A stretch of DNA of 19,197 nt from Savagea sp. (GCA_030152265.1 JASLHQ010000005.1:1-19197), one strand, 5' to 3'. Positions 8,341 to 14,223 are shown, counted from the first letter of the stretch. Program-made: numbers and translations. Notes: generated by a model not told the origin, from the letters alone.

Positions 8341-8847
8341 ATGCGCCTCGTTGACTTTATTCCATCGTTTTTAAAAGATTTACCACCATCGTTTCTCATC
8401 ATCGGCTCGACAATTTTCTTTTTAGTGATGGGAACGATGAGTGTGATTGTACGTCAAAAAATCGCGAAACGTCCGATCACCGCTAAAAAAATTATTTTGC
8501 CACCTCTTTTCATGTCGACCGGAATGTTCATGTTCGTCTTTGAAGAATTTCGTGTACCGTGGCTTCAAGTGATTGAAGCGTTCGGCGTCGGTGTATTGTT
8601 TTCATTCATTTTAATTAAAACGACGAATTTCCGAAAAGAAGGCGATCAAATTTACGTGCAACCGTCACGTGCATTTTTACTCATTTTAGTCGGGTTACTC
8701 ATCGTGCGTGTTGTCGCAAAAATGGTATTAAGTTCATCGATTGACGTCGGAGAGCTTGGTGGTATGTTCTTTTTACTCGCCTTCGGGATGATCGTGTCAT
8801 GGCGAATCGGGATGTATCGAAAATATCAACAGCTAGTGAATCAATAG
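8341..8847 (+). CDS. ccdC: CcdC family membrane protein (DUF1453; YneJ)
   Basis: The product has 168 residues, starting at the ATG preceded by GGGAGGAC. It has four to five predicted membrane helices (roughly 18-38, 50-70, 78-92, 110-128, 137-157) separated by basic loops such as RQKIAKRPITAKK. The pattern matches CcdC/YneJ of Bacillus (about 160 residues), encoded next to ccdA and yneI there. CcdA brings reductant across the membrane for cytochrome c maturation; CcdC has no clear essential role in that process in B. subtilis. ccdA is not in this window. Gene order toward yneK and aconitase agrees with the B. subtilis citB region. Confidence 0.88.
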   Translation: MRLVDFIPSFLKDLPPSFLIIGSTIFFLVMGTMSVIVRQKIAKRPITAKKIILPPLFMSTGMFMFVFEEFRVPWLQVIEAFGVGVLFSFILIKTTNFRKEGDQIYVQPSRAFLLILVGLLIVRVVAKMVLSSSIDVGELGGMFFLLAFGMIVSWRIGMYRKYQQLVNQ

Positions 8848-8878
8848 GTGCGCATATCGCGCATTCTATTGATTTTTT
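8841..8878 (+). terminator. Intrinsic terminator overlapping the ccdC stop codon
   Basis: TCAATAGG pairs with TCTATTGA and the inner TGCGC with GCGCA (one bulged T, loop ATATC), followed by TTTTTT. The stem includes the ccdC stop (TAG 8845-8847). The recombinase-like gene's ribosome binding site starts about five bases after the T run, so expression of that gene may depend on readthrough. Confidence 0.75.
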
Positions 8879-8895
8879 CATAAGGAGGAATGGAC

Positions 8896-9780
8896 ATGCA
8901 GTGTAAAGAAGCAATCGCGCAATATTTATTTCATTTACGAAATTTAAATAAGTCCCCTCATACGTTGAAACAATACCGCATCGATTTAGAACAGCTAGCC
9001 CAAGTGTTAGATGAAGCGCGTATTGAAGATGTGACGAGTGAAGATTTTAGACATTTTGCGATTCACTACGAAGATGTCTTACTAGAAGCGGGATTTAAAC
9101 CGACTTCTGTGCGCCGAAAAATTTCGTCCTTGCGCTCATTCGTGCACTATTTAGCCGTTGCTCATATTATTGAAGAAGATTTTAAGTCCGCTATTTTGCA
9201 TACGCAACCGTACCAAGTAGAAGTGCGGATTCCTTCGATGACCGAAGTGAGTGCGGTGTATCATCATTATGAAGAACCAGCGGAAATGACGAGTTATGAA
9301 GAATGGCTCCCCTTTCGCAACCGCTCCATCGTCCAATTGATGATCGATACAGGGTTGAAAGTAGCCGAAATTAAAAATTTACGCTGGGGACATTTCGACC
9401 AAAAAGAACGAAAACTTGCTTTATTACGCAAAAATTTAACGTTTCAATGGATTGATTTAATGGAAAAAACAGTAGAAGATTTACAGCATTACGCGAAGCG
9501 GACAGCCGAACTATTTGATTTTGAGTGGGAAGAGGGGCATGCGCTTTACTTTACCGATCGCGGTCTCATGAATGAACCGATGAGTGAGCGGACGGTAGAG
9601 CGAGTCGTGGAGCGGGCGACTGCGGGAGAATCACTCGATGTGCGCGGCTCGGAATTGCGTTATTTCCGTTTATTGCAACGCAGCATTCAAGAAGACCCGG
9701 AAGATTTGTTGAAGCATTTCGGATATGCGTCGAAAGAACAAATGATTCAACGTCTCCAACAATTGAAGCCGAAACGATAA
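8896..9780 (+). CDS. Tyrosine-recombinase-like protein with degenerate catalytic residues
   Basis: The product has 294 residues from the ATG at 8896, seven bases after AAGGAGG (8883-8888); the ATG at 8890 is too close. Residues ~1-95 resemble the N-terminal SAM-like core-binding domain of XerC/XerD-type recombinases (SPHTLKQYRIDLEQL; VRRKISSLRSFVHYL). Residues ~110-290 follow the catalytic-domain pattern (RNRSIVQLMIDTGLKVAEI; LRWGHFD). The catalytic set is mostly gone: the first Arg is K155, the HxxR box reads SELR (252-255, keeping only R255), the LGH position reads FGY (275-277), and no Tyr is found at the expected nucleophile site near 283. It is predicted to bind DNA without recombining it. 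No att sites or mobile-element partners are visible, so I treat it as a resident gene. Its function is unknown. Confidence 0.75.
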   Translation: MQCKEAIAQYLFHLRNLNKSPHTLKQYRIDLEQLAQVLDEARIEDVTSEDFRHFAIHYEDVLLEAGFKPTSVRRKISSLRSFVHYLAVAHIIEEDFKSAILHTQPYQVEVRIPSMTEVSAVYHHYEEPAEMTSYEEWLPFRNRSIVQLMIDTGLKVAEIKNLRWGHFDQKERKLALLRKNLTFQWIDLMEKTVEDLQHYAKRTAELFDFEWEEGHALYFTDRGLMNEPMSERTVERVVERATAGESLDVRGSELRYFRLLQRSIQEDPEDLLKHFGYASKEQMIQRLQQLKPKR

Positions 9781-9826
9781 AAAAACAAAGCCGAGTAGAG
9801 AGTTTCTCCATCGACTTTGTTTTTTT
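9781..9826. terminator. Bidirectional terminator between the recombinase-like gene and yneK
   Basis: AAAAAAACAAAG (9779-9790) pairs with CTTTGTTTTTTT (9815-9826), with further inner pairing (CGA/TCG, GAGA/TCTC). T runs on both strands and convergent genes on either side, with both stop codons touching the stem, indicate use in both directions. Confidence 0.85.
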
Positions 9827-10301
9827 ATTTATCGGCAAGTTCGAATAAATACTCGTATTGGCTAAATTCAATATCGAGCTCTTTTAAACGTTTGCGCAAA
9901 AATTTATGGTCGCGTTTTGGCGTCGCTGTAATATACCCTTCTAACATATGCTTAAACTCAATTTTAGAAGCACCGTCTGCGAGTGCGACCTCTCCGATTT
10001 TTGCGGCTATTTTTTGCTTGGCGACCGGGCGGAATAACTCTGGTACAGGGCTGACGAATTCTTCTAACAATTCTTTCGCCTCGTCATGCCATAAGTGGAG
10101 CGATTCATTCACATAATGCTCTTCCCAGTCCAATGTCGACATGCCGTCTTCTTTCGGCAACACTTTTAAAAACTTACGGAACATAAAAAATCCACCGATC
10201 GCAAAAAGACCGAGTAGGACGAATACCCAAAATACGATAAATCCCATAAAAATATTATTCGTCGTTCCTAGAACGAATGAAGGGAGTGCAGTTGCTATCA
10301 A
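9825..10301 (-). CDS. yneK: YneK-like membrane protein, DUF2621 family
   Basis: The start is taken as TTG at 10301 because GAGGTGA lies just upstream at good spacing; GTG at 10310 overlaps that site and would add three residues. The product has about 158 residues. A single hydrophobic helix (about 17-42, IFMGFIVFWVFVLLGLFAIG) is followed by FRKFLKVLPKEDG and a cytosolic region with SPVPELFRPVAKQKIAAKIG and ATPKRDHKFLRKRL. These are the conserved stretches I recall for DUF2621/YneK. The biochemical function is unknown. In B. subtilis yneK lies between ccdC and citB, which fits this neighbourhood. Here it is on the opposite strand to ccdC and has its own promoter. Confidence 0.75.
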   Translation of the reverse strand: MIATALPSFVLGTTNNIFMGFIVFWVFVLLGLFAIGGFFMFRKFLKVLPKEDGMSTLDWEEHYVNESLHLWHDEAKELLEEFVSPVPELFRPVAKQKIAAKIGEVALADGASKIEFKHMLEGYITATPKRDHKFLRKRLKELDIEFSQYEYLFELADK

Positions 10302-10333
10302 AACAGTCACCTCGATTAATTAATCTCTTTTAC

Positions 10334-10362
10334 ATTATAGTCGCTTCTTCTGAAAAAATCAC
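10334..10362 (-). promoter_or_regulatory. Promoter of yneK
   Basis: On the minus strand a perfect TATAAT (10334-10339) lies about 30 bases from the yneK start. At 17 bases upstream the -35 position reads GTGATT, which is weak. Confidence 0.55.
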
Positions 10363-10479
10363 CTTATCGAGAGATAGATGAAGAAAGGGTGAAAGAAAAA
10401 GTCGGTTATTCATCATAACTTCACACACTTACATGAAAATGAAAAAGAATTGACTTATCTCGTCATTAACTTCACTCTA

Positions 10480-10488
10480 TGTTAGAAT
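10480..10488 (+). promoter_or_regulatory. Extended -10 promoter of the SCO1-transglycosylase operon
   Basis: TGTTAGAAT is an extended -10 element (TG, one base, TAGAAT). No good -35 lies at the usual spacing; the nearest match, TTGACT at 10450-10455, is 27 bases away and too far. The leader would be about 20 bases and contain TTGGAGG. Confidence 0.5.
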
Positions 10489-10516
10489 GAATAAAGAAAT
10501 TTATTGGAGGCTTTGT

Positions 10517-11116
10517 ATGCGTAAACGTTTATTAGTTATGTTTGCTCTCGTTTCAATTCTGTTAGCAGCTTGTGCTCCAGGAGCTTTCAAACCTGATCAT
10601 AAGTATAAAATAGAAGATTTTACGTTCGATAATCATCGAGGTGAAAAAGTATCGCTCGATGATTTGAAAGGTGATGTATGGCTTGCGCAGTTCGTCTTCA
10701 CGAATTGTACGACGGTTTGTTTACCGATGATGGCGAATATGACAGAATTGCAAGATATGATGGAAGAAGAAGGGCTTGAAAATTATCATATCGTGTCATT
10801 TAGTGTAGACCCGGATGTCGATACACCGGAACGACTTGCGGAATATTTAGAAGGTTACCATCCTGTCGATGAATCGAAATGGGAGATGCTAACGGGGTAT
10901 TCTCAAGAGTTTATTGAGAAATTTGCGGTCGACTCGTTCCGCCAAATCGTCATCGACGACCCGGAAAGTGACCAAGTCATTCATGGAACAGCTTTTGTAT
11001 TAGTGAATCAAGATGGTGTCGCAGTGAAAACTTACGGTGGCGTGCAATTTGATGGCACACGTGAAGAGCACTTCGGTCAAATCATTGAAGATATGAAAAA
11101 ATTACAACAGTCATAA
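10517..11116 (+). CDS. SCO1/SenC-family copper chaperone lipoprotein for cytochrome oxidase CuA assembly
   Basis: The product has 199 residues from the ATG at 10517, seven bases after TTGGAGG; the in-frame ATG at 10487 overlaps the -10 element and is excluded. A lipoprotein signal with lipobox LAAC (C19) anchors it to the outer face of the membrane. The thioredoxin-like domain carries the copper-binding/redox motif CTTVC (C64, C68) in FTNCTTVCLP and the distal copper ligand H156 in VIHGTAF, all present as in functional SCO proteins. Family role: delivering copper to, or reducing, the CuA site of cytochrome c oxidase subunit II. It precedes a transglycosylase gene by 21 bp; no oxidase genes are in the window. 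Confidence 0.93.
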   Translation: MRKRLLVMFALVSILLAACAPGAFKPDHKYKIEDFTFDNHRGEKVSLDDLKGDVWLAQFVFTNCTTVCLPMMANMTELQDMMEEEGLENYHIVSFSVDPDVDTPERLAEYLEGYHPVDESKWEMLTGYSQEFIEKFAVDSFRQIVIDDPESDQVIHGTAFVLVNQDGVAVKTYGGVQFDGTREEHFGQIIEDMKKLQQS

Positions 11117-11137
11117 ACGGAGAGAGGGAGTGTTCAA

Positions 11138-11815
11138 GTGGCCCATCAAAAAAAGAAAAAATCCTTATTGAAACGGCTCATTTTTTTAGTGGCGACAGTA
11201 GCAGTTGTCGTCTACGGAACACTCGCTATTATTATTTTTACATTTGAAAAAAGCGGCATCATTCAAAAAGCCGCTCACGTCGTGATGGATGAAGTGCAAG
11301 ATTTGACAGGGGGCTTAACGATGCCACCTGAATACATTTCGATTTACCAAGCAGCAGCGGAAGAATACGATATCCCATGGACATTGCTTGCAGCGGTACA
11401 TCGTATCGAAACTCGCTTTTCCACGATGTCTACGCTCATCTCGCCAGTAGGAGCGGAAGGGCATATGCAATTTATGCCTTGTACATTCGTCGGATGGAGC
11501 CATCCGAGTTGTTCAGGACTCGGGCAAGGGGATATTCCTGAAGAAGATAAAACGAATCCAGAAGTTATTGCGCAGTATGGAGGATATGGGGTTGACGCGA
11601 ACGGTGACGGCATTGCCGATCCGTTTGACATTGAAGATGCGATTTATTCGGCCGCTCACTATTTATCCAAAAGTGGTGCGGCAGAAGGCGATATAAAAAA
11701 AGCACTGTTCAACTACAACCGTAGCGATCAATACGTATCTGACGTATATGCGTTTTATGAAGAATTTGAAGAAATGCGCGACCAATTAGAAGGATTGGCT
11801 GCTGCAGAAAACTAA
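11138..11815 (+). CDS. Membrane-anchored lytic transglycosylase-like protein (SLT/lysozyme fold)
   Basis: GTG start after GAGAGGGAG; 225 residues. A basic N-terminus (KKKKSLLKR) and one hydrophobic helix (~14-35) make a signal anchor with the rest outside. The domain at ~65-200 has the transglycosylase pattern: IPWTLLAAVHRIETRF with likely catalytic E91, SPVGAEGHMQFMPCTF, and FNYNRSDQYVSDV. DANGDGIADPFD (153-164) looks like an EF-hand calcium loop, and C115 and C125 flank a short insertion. Members cleave the MurNAc-GlcNAc bond leaving 1,6-anhydro ends. The gene is 21 bp downstream of the SCO1 gene and ends in a strong terminator. Cellular role is unknown; remodelling of the wall near membrane complexes is a guess. 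Confidence 0.85.
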   Translation: MAHQKKKKSLLKRLIFLVATVAVVVYGTLAIIIFTFEKSGIIQKAAHVVMDEVQDLTGGLTMPPEYISIYQAAAEEYDIPWTLLAAVHRIETRFSTMSTLISPVGAEGHMQFMPCTFVGWSHPSCSGLGQGDIPEEDKTNPEVIAQYGGYGVDANGDGIADPFDIEDAIYSAAHYLSKSGAAEGDIKKALFNYNRSDQYVSDVYAFYEEFEEMRDQLEGLAAAEN

Positions 11816-11817
11816 AA

Positions 11818-11857
11818 ACACTCCTACCCGGGAGAGATGGGTGGGAGTGTTATTTTG
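11818..11857. terminator. Intrinsic terminator after the transglycosylase gene, possibly bidirectional
   Basis: ACACTCCTACCC and GGGTGGGAGTGT form a 12-bp stem (one G-T pair) with a nine-base loop. TATTTTG follows on the plus strand and TTTTTAG on the minus strand, so it could also end transcripts of the convergent SDR gene. Confidence 0.85.
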
Positions 11858-11945
11858 TCTACATTTCACGAAATCTATTGTTGGCGATACATTGGGAGTG
11901 TAGTCGTCAAACATTTCCGATCGTTTCGCTGCACATGTAGACAAA
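11854..11945. repeat. 92-bp inverted-repeat element between terminator and SDR stop codon
   Basis: TTTGTCTACAT (11854-11864) and ATGTAGACAAA (11935-11945) are a perfect 11-bp inverted repeat around 70 bases. Inside, CGAAA (11869-11873) can pair with TTTCG (11924-11928), and GGCGA (11883-11887) with TCGTC (11904-11908), around an ACA/TGT stem. The right arm abuts the SDR stop codon at 11946. It may be a folded 3' untranslated region of the SDR mRNA or a MITE-like remnant; no clear target-site duplication is seen. Confidence 0.65.
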
Positions 11946-12689
11946 TTACATAATGATAGCACCGTCGACATGTAGTGTATGTCCGTGAATATAGCTTGAT
12001 TCATCTGAAGCTAAAAAGACGTAAGCATTCGCAATATCTTCAGGTTTACCGAGACGGCCGAGTGGAATCATCTGGGTCATTTTTTCAATGACTGGATTCG
12101 GCATCTTTTTGACCATAGGCGTTAATGTAAACCCTGGCGCAACCGCATTGACATTAATGTTGTGGCGCCCGAGTTCTTTCGCCCACGTTTCTGTCATCCC
12201 GACGACCGCCGCTTTAGAAGCGGCATAGTTCGTCTGTCCAAAGTTGCCATAAACACCACTGACCGATGTCGTATTAATAATCTTTCCGCTTTTTTGCGCG
12301 ATCATATGCGGGACGACTTGTTGCGTACAGTAGAAAACACCTGTCGTATTCACTTGGAGCACATCGTGAAATTGTTCCGCTGTCATTTTCGTCAACTGGG
12401 CATCTTGTGTAATGCCTGCATTATTAATTAAAATATCAATCGTGCCGAAACGTTCAACGATTTGCGTGACAACGTGTTGCACGTTTTCTAAGGAACGCAC
12501 ATCTAACTTATACGTTTGGAACGCATCGAACCCTTCAGTTTGTAGTTCGGTAGCGAAAGTTTCGAGTGCATGCTCATCATAGTCGACAATCGCTACGACC
12601 GCTCCTTCTTGTAAAAATCGACGAACTGTTGCTTCGCCGATTCCGCCGCTGCCTCCTGTAATCATTGCCACTTTATTTTGTAAGCGCAT
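11946..12689 (-). CDS. Short-chain dehydrogenase/reductase, FabG-like, probably NAD(H)-preferring
   Basis: The ATG at 12689 follows AGGAGG at ideal spacing; 247 residues, the usual length. Classical SDR features: TGGSGGIG (11-18), NNAG (89-92), N114, S142, YAASK with Y155 and K159, and C-terminal HGHTLHVDGA. It resembles 3-oxoacyl-ACP reductase FabG and acetoacetyl-CoA reductases. An acidic residue (D36 in AIVDYD) ends the second beta strand; by established SDR rules this favours NAD(H) over NADP(H), unlike typical biosynthetic FabG. No fatty-acid synthesis genes are adjacent. Together with a cre-like site on its promoter, this suggests a catabolic 3-hydroxyacyl or hydroxybutyrate-type dehydrogenase. 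Substrate assignment is uncertain. Confidence 0.85.
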   Translation of the reverse strand: MRLQNKVAMITGGSGGIGEATVRRFLQEGAVVAIVDYDEHALETFATELQTEGFDAFQTYKLDVRSLENVQHVVTQIVERFGTIDILINNAGITQDAQLTKMTAEQFHDVLQVNTTGVFYCTQQVVPHMIAQKSGKIINTTSVSGVYGNFGQTNYAASKAAVVGMTETWAKELGRHNINVNAVAPGFTLTPMVKKMPNPVIEKMTQMIPLGRLGKPEDIANAYVFLASDESSYIHGHTLHVDGAIIM

Positions 12690-12730
12690 ACAAGACCTCC
12701 TAATTAAAAACGTTCTCGCATTTAAAATTG

Positions 12731-12759
12731 ATTATAACATAGCTAAACGAGAACGAAAA
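12731..12759 (-). promoter_or_regulatory. Promoter of the SDR gene
   Basis: Minus-strand TATAAT (12731-12736), 17-base spacer, then TTTTCG at the -35 position (12754-12759, weak). CGTTCTCG (12711-12718) and CGAGAACG (12748-12755) form an inverted repeat around the -10, a possible second operator. Confidence 0.6.
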
Positions 12760-12767
12760 CGTTTTCT
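12754..12767. promoter_or_regulatory. Candidate cre site (CcpA operator) over the -35 of the SDR gene
   Basis: CGAAAACGTTTTCT contains the perfect 12-bp palindrome GAAAACGTTTTC and matches the CcpA consensus TGWAANCGNTNWCA except at the two outermost bases. It covers the -35, a position from which CcpA usually represses. Confidence 0.55.
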
Positions 12768-12792
12768 TTCTATATTTTTTCGGTATAAACGA

Positions 12793-12830
12793 GAAAAACG
12801 AGGGAAGGCTGAATCCTTCTCTCGTTTTTT
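12793..12830 (-). terminator. Terminator of the GlsB-like gene
   Basis: AAAACGAG-GGAAGG pairs with CCTTCT-CTCGTTTT (14 bp, one G-T), loop CTGAAT. On the minus strand it follows the gene's stop codon by a few bases and ends in a T run. Confidence 0.85.
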
Positions 12831-12832
12831 AC

Positions 12833-13087
12833 TTATGCGCGGTTCATTGATTTTAATACTAAGCTTAAAATTGCAACGAGCACGATTGCACCGATCAATG
12901 CTGGAACGATATAGAAGTCAGAAACTGTTGGACCCCAAGCTCCTAATAAGTTTCCGCCAATCCAAGCCCCGATAATTCCGGCGATAATGTTACCAGGAAT
13001 ACCAAATGGAATGTCTTTCCCTAAAATTGCACCGGCTAACCAACCTAAAATACCTCCGATAATTAAATACCATAAGAAACTTAACAT
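12833..13087 (-). CDS. GlsB/YeaQ/YmgE family stress-response membrane protein
   Basis: The ATG at 13087 is preferred because AAGGAG ends nine bases upstream; the ATG at 13096 directly abuts that site. The product has 84 residues and almost entirely consists of three hydrophobic helices (~1-20, 26-48, 57-78). Glycine-rich segments (IIGGILGWLAGAILGKD; IIAGIIGAWIGGNLLG) are diagnostic of the transglycosylase-associated protein family, which despite its name is not an enzyme. It is a small integral membrane protein linked to general stress; homologues are SigB-controlled in Bacillus. A SigB-like promoter lies just upstream and a terminator just downstream, so it is a single-gene unit. Confidence 0.9.
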   Translation of the reverse strand: MLSFLWYLIIGGILGWLAGAILGKDIPFGIPGNIIAGIIGAWIGGNLLGAWGPTVSDFYIVPALIGAIVLVAILSLVLKSMNRA

Positions 13088-13138
13088 ATTCTCCATCTCC
13101 TTTTTTATAAAACAAGTATGATTGCTTGTAATTGATGT

Positions 13139-13163
13139 ATACCACCCTCACAAAATATGAAAC
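13139..13163 (-). promoter_or_regulatory. SigB-like promoter of the GlsB-like gene
   Basis: On the minus strand GTTTCA (13158-13163), 13 bases, then TGGTAT (13139-13144). This is five of six at each box against the SigB consensus GTTTAA and GGGTAT, within the normal 12-15 spacing. The leader is about 45 bases. Confidence 0.5.
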
Positions 13164-13188
13164 ATGTAATTTAAAAAAAGGTAGAAAT

Positions 13189-13232
13189 AAAGAAAAACTC
13201 CTAATTTGAACGAAAGCTCGACAAATTAGGAG
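13189..13232 (-). terminator. Minus-strand terminator isolating the GlsB-like gene
   Basis: CTCCTAATTTG (13198-13208) and CAAATTAGGAG (13222-13232) are a perfect 11-bp stem with a 13-base loop; reading the minus strand it runs into TTTTTCTTT. It would stop leftward transcription from the pncA side before the GlsB-like promoter. Its right part also carries the -35 of the plus-strand unit. Confidence 0.75.
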
Positions 13233-13246
13233 AAGTGAGGTATAAT
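13218..13246 (+). promoter_or_regulatory. Strong SigA-type promoter of the orphan transcription unit
   Basis: TCGACA (13218-13223, five of six), exactly 17 bases, then a perfect TATAAT (13241-13246). Transcription should start near 13253. No annotated gene lies downstream on this strand before the convergent pncA gene. Confidence 0.65.
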
Positions 13247-13252
13247 AATAAA

Positions 13253-13525
13253 ATGTATGAAAAGGAACAAAGTGTACGTAATCTGGCAATCTGTTTTCAA
13301 TTTTTGAAGACACTTATTCACACTGGCGCAGTTATAGGACTGCAAGGACGCAAAAGTAGGTAGGGTTTGCGTTGCTTAAGGATAGAAGATCAAAACAGAA
13401 CATCGCACCGCGGCTGTGGGACGAAACGTTCACCAAGAAACATCTGGAACATGTTTTTATTATTACGAATATGATGACCTAAACAATACTAAAGGGGTAG
13501 CCTCGCAAATGCGGTGCTACCCCTT
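13253..13525 (+). ncRNA. Candidate noncoding or small-peptide RNA between its own promoter and terminator
   Basis: This fills the largest gene-free stretch in the window (13088-13531). Visible hairpins: TGTTTTCAA/TTGAAGACA (13292-13312), GCAGT/ACTGC (13330-13345), ACGCAAA/TTTGCGT (13348-13372), a GAAC/GTTC stem with inner TCG/CGA and CCGC/GTGG (13398-13431), AAACAT/ATGTTT followed by TTATTATT (from 13438), and the final terminator. TCTGTTTT (13290-13297) can alternatively pair with AAAACAGA (13392-13399) and enclose two hairpins. I matched it to no RNA family I know (not SRP, tmRNA, RNase P or a common riboswitch). A 36-codon frame (ATG 13253 to TAG 13363) begins at the predicted transcription start without a well-placed ribosome site, so a leaderless peptide or a decayed gene are alternatives. 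Confidence 0.45.
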
Positions 13526-13531
13526 GTTCAA
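13492..13531. terminator. Hairpin between the orphan unit and pncA
   Basis: AAGGGGTAGC and GCTACCCCTT form a perfect ten-base stem with further inner CGC/GCG pairing. Following bases are TTGTTCAATT on the plus strand and TTTAGTATTGTTT on the minus strand. The stem is strong but both T tracts are interrupted, so it probably serves both convergent units with moderate efficiency. Confidence 0.65.
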
Positions 13532-14077
13532 TTATTCAATCACTTTCGCATTTAAAACGTTTTTGAAATGTTTTAGCGCAAATTCATGCGCTTCCATATC
13601 AAAACTCGCGACGCCGCCTGTATGCACGACGATATCATACCCTAAATTGTATGCATCGATCGCTGTATGCAAAATACAAATATCTGTACAGACGCCCATT
13701 AAATGTACCGTGCGAATATTTCGTTCGCGAAGTAAAATATCTAAATTCGTTCCTGCAAACGCACTGTAACGCGTTTTATCCATCCAAATGACACGCTCTT
13801 TATTCGCTTCATATAAAGATTGAAGTTCTCCGAATAAATGACGTCCTTCCGTTCCTCGAATGTTGTGAGGAGGGAAGAGGGCGGTTTCTGGATGGAATGG
13901 ATCATTTTCTTCATGGACATCGTTCGGAATGACGACGAACTGTTCGCGTTCGATGAAATCTTTCGTCGTATCGACGATGTAACGCTCTAACTGTTGACCG
14001 GGTAGTCCACACGTTAACTTTCCATCTTCTGCGACGAAATCAATCGTATAATCAATGACTAACAATGCTTCTTTCAT
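13532..14077 (-). CDS. pncA: Nicotinamidase (PncA/YueJ), isochorismatase-fold
   Basis: The start is ATG at 14077 (product starts MKEALLVIDY), 11 bases from AAAGGAG; the ATG at 14086 is only two bases from it. The product has 181 residues, like B. subtilis YueJ (~183). The catalytic triad is visible: D9 in LLVIDYTIDF, K101 in WMDKTRYSAF and C130 in GVCTDICILHT. Metal-ligand candidates are D53 and H55 in NDVH, and H71. The reaction is nicotinamide to nicotinate plus ammonia, feeding the Preiss-Handler NAD salvage route. No nicotinate phosphoribosyltransferase gene is adjacent in the window. The gene has its own promoter with a palindrome between -35 and -10, suggesting repression. Confidence 0.92.
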   Translation of the reverse strand: MKEALLVIDYTIDFVAEDGKLTCGLPGQQLERYIVDTTKDFIEREQFVVIPNDVHEENDPFHPETALFPPHNIRGTEGRHLFGELQSLYEANKERVIWMDKTRYSAFAGTNLDILLRERNIRTVHLMGVCTDICILHTAIDAYNLGYDIVVHTGGVASFDMEAHEFALKHFKNVLNAKVIE

Positions 14078-14110
14078 TTTAAACATTTCTCCTTTAAAAA
14101 CTTTTATTTT

Positions 14111-14139
14111 ATTATACCATCTGTCATGACACATGTCTT
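14111..14139 (-). promoter_or_regulatory. Promoter of pncA with embedded palindrome
   Basis: Minus strand: AAGACA (14134-14139), 17 bases, TATAAT (14111-14116) with an extended TGG. The spacer holds the perfect ten-base palindrome TGTCATGACA (14122-14131), a likely operator for an unidentified repressor. Confidence 0.65.
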
Positions 14140-14223
14140 GTTAACGCTTTTCGCTCGTGCAATAAATAAGAAAGGAAAGTTTTGTAATTGAGAAAATGAA
14201 TGTTAAAACAGAAAGGTTATTCG

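Noticed and set aside
8896..9780. Recombinase-like gene as marker of a mobile element or integration site
   Set aside because: No direct repeats, tRNA, excisionase or phage genes flank it, and catalytic residues are missing.
10450..10455. TTGACT as the -35 of the SCO1 promoter
   Set aside because: It is 27 bases from the TAGAAT element, far outside workable spacing.
13330..13372. Resemblance of GGACGCAAAAG and GTAGGTAGGG to parts of the cyclic-di-GMP-I riboswitch
   Set aside because: The two hairpins lack the GAAA tetraloop and receptor arrangement, and no downstream gene on that strand exists to control.
13416..13769. Plus-strand frame of 117 codons across the orphan unit into pncA
   Set aside because: It crosses the strong terminator hairpin and lies antisense within pncA, without a ribosome site; composition is as expected for a shadow frame.
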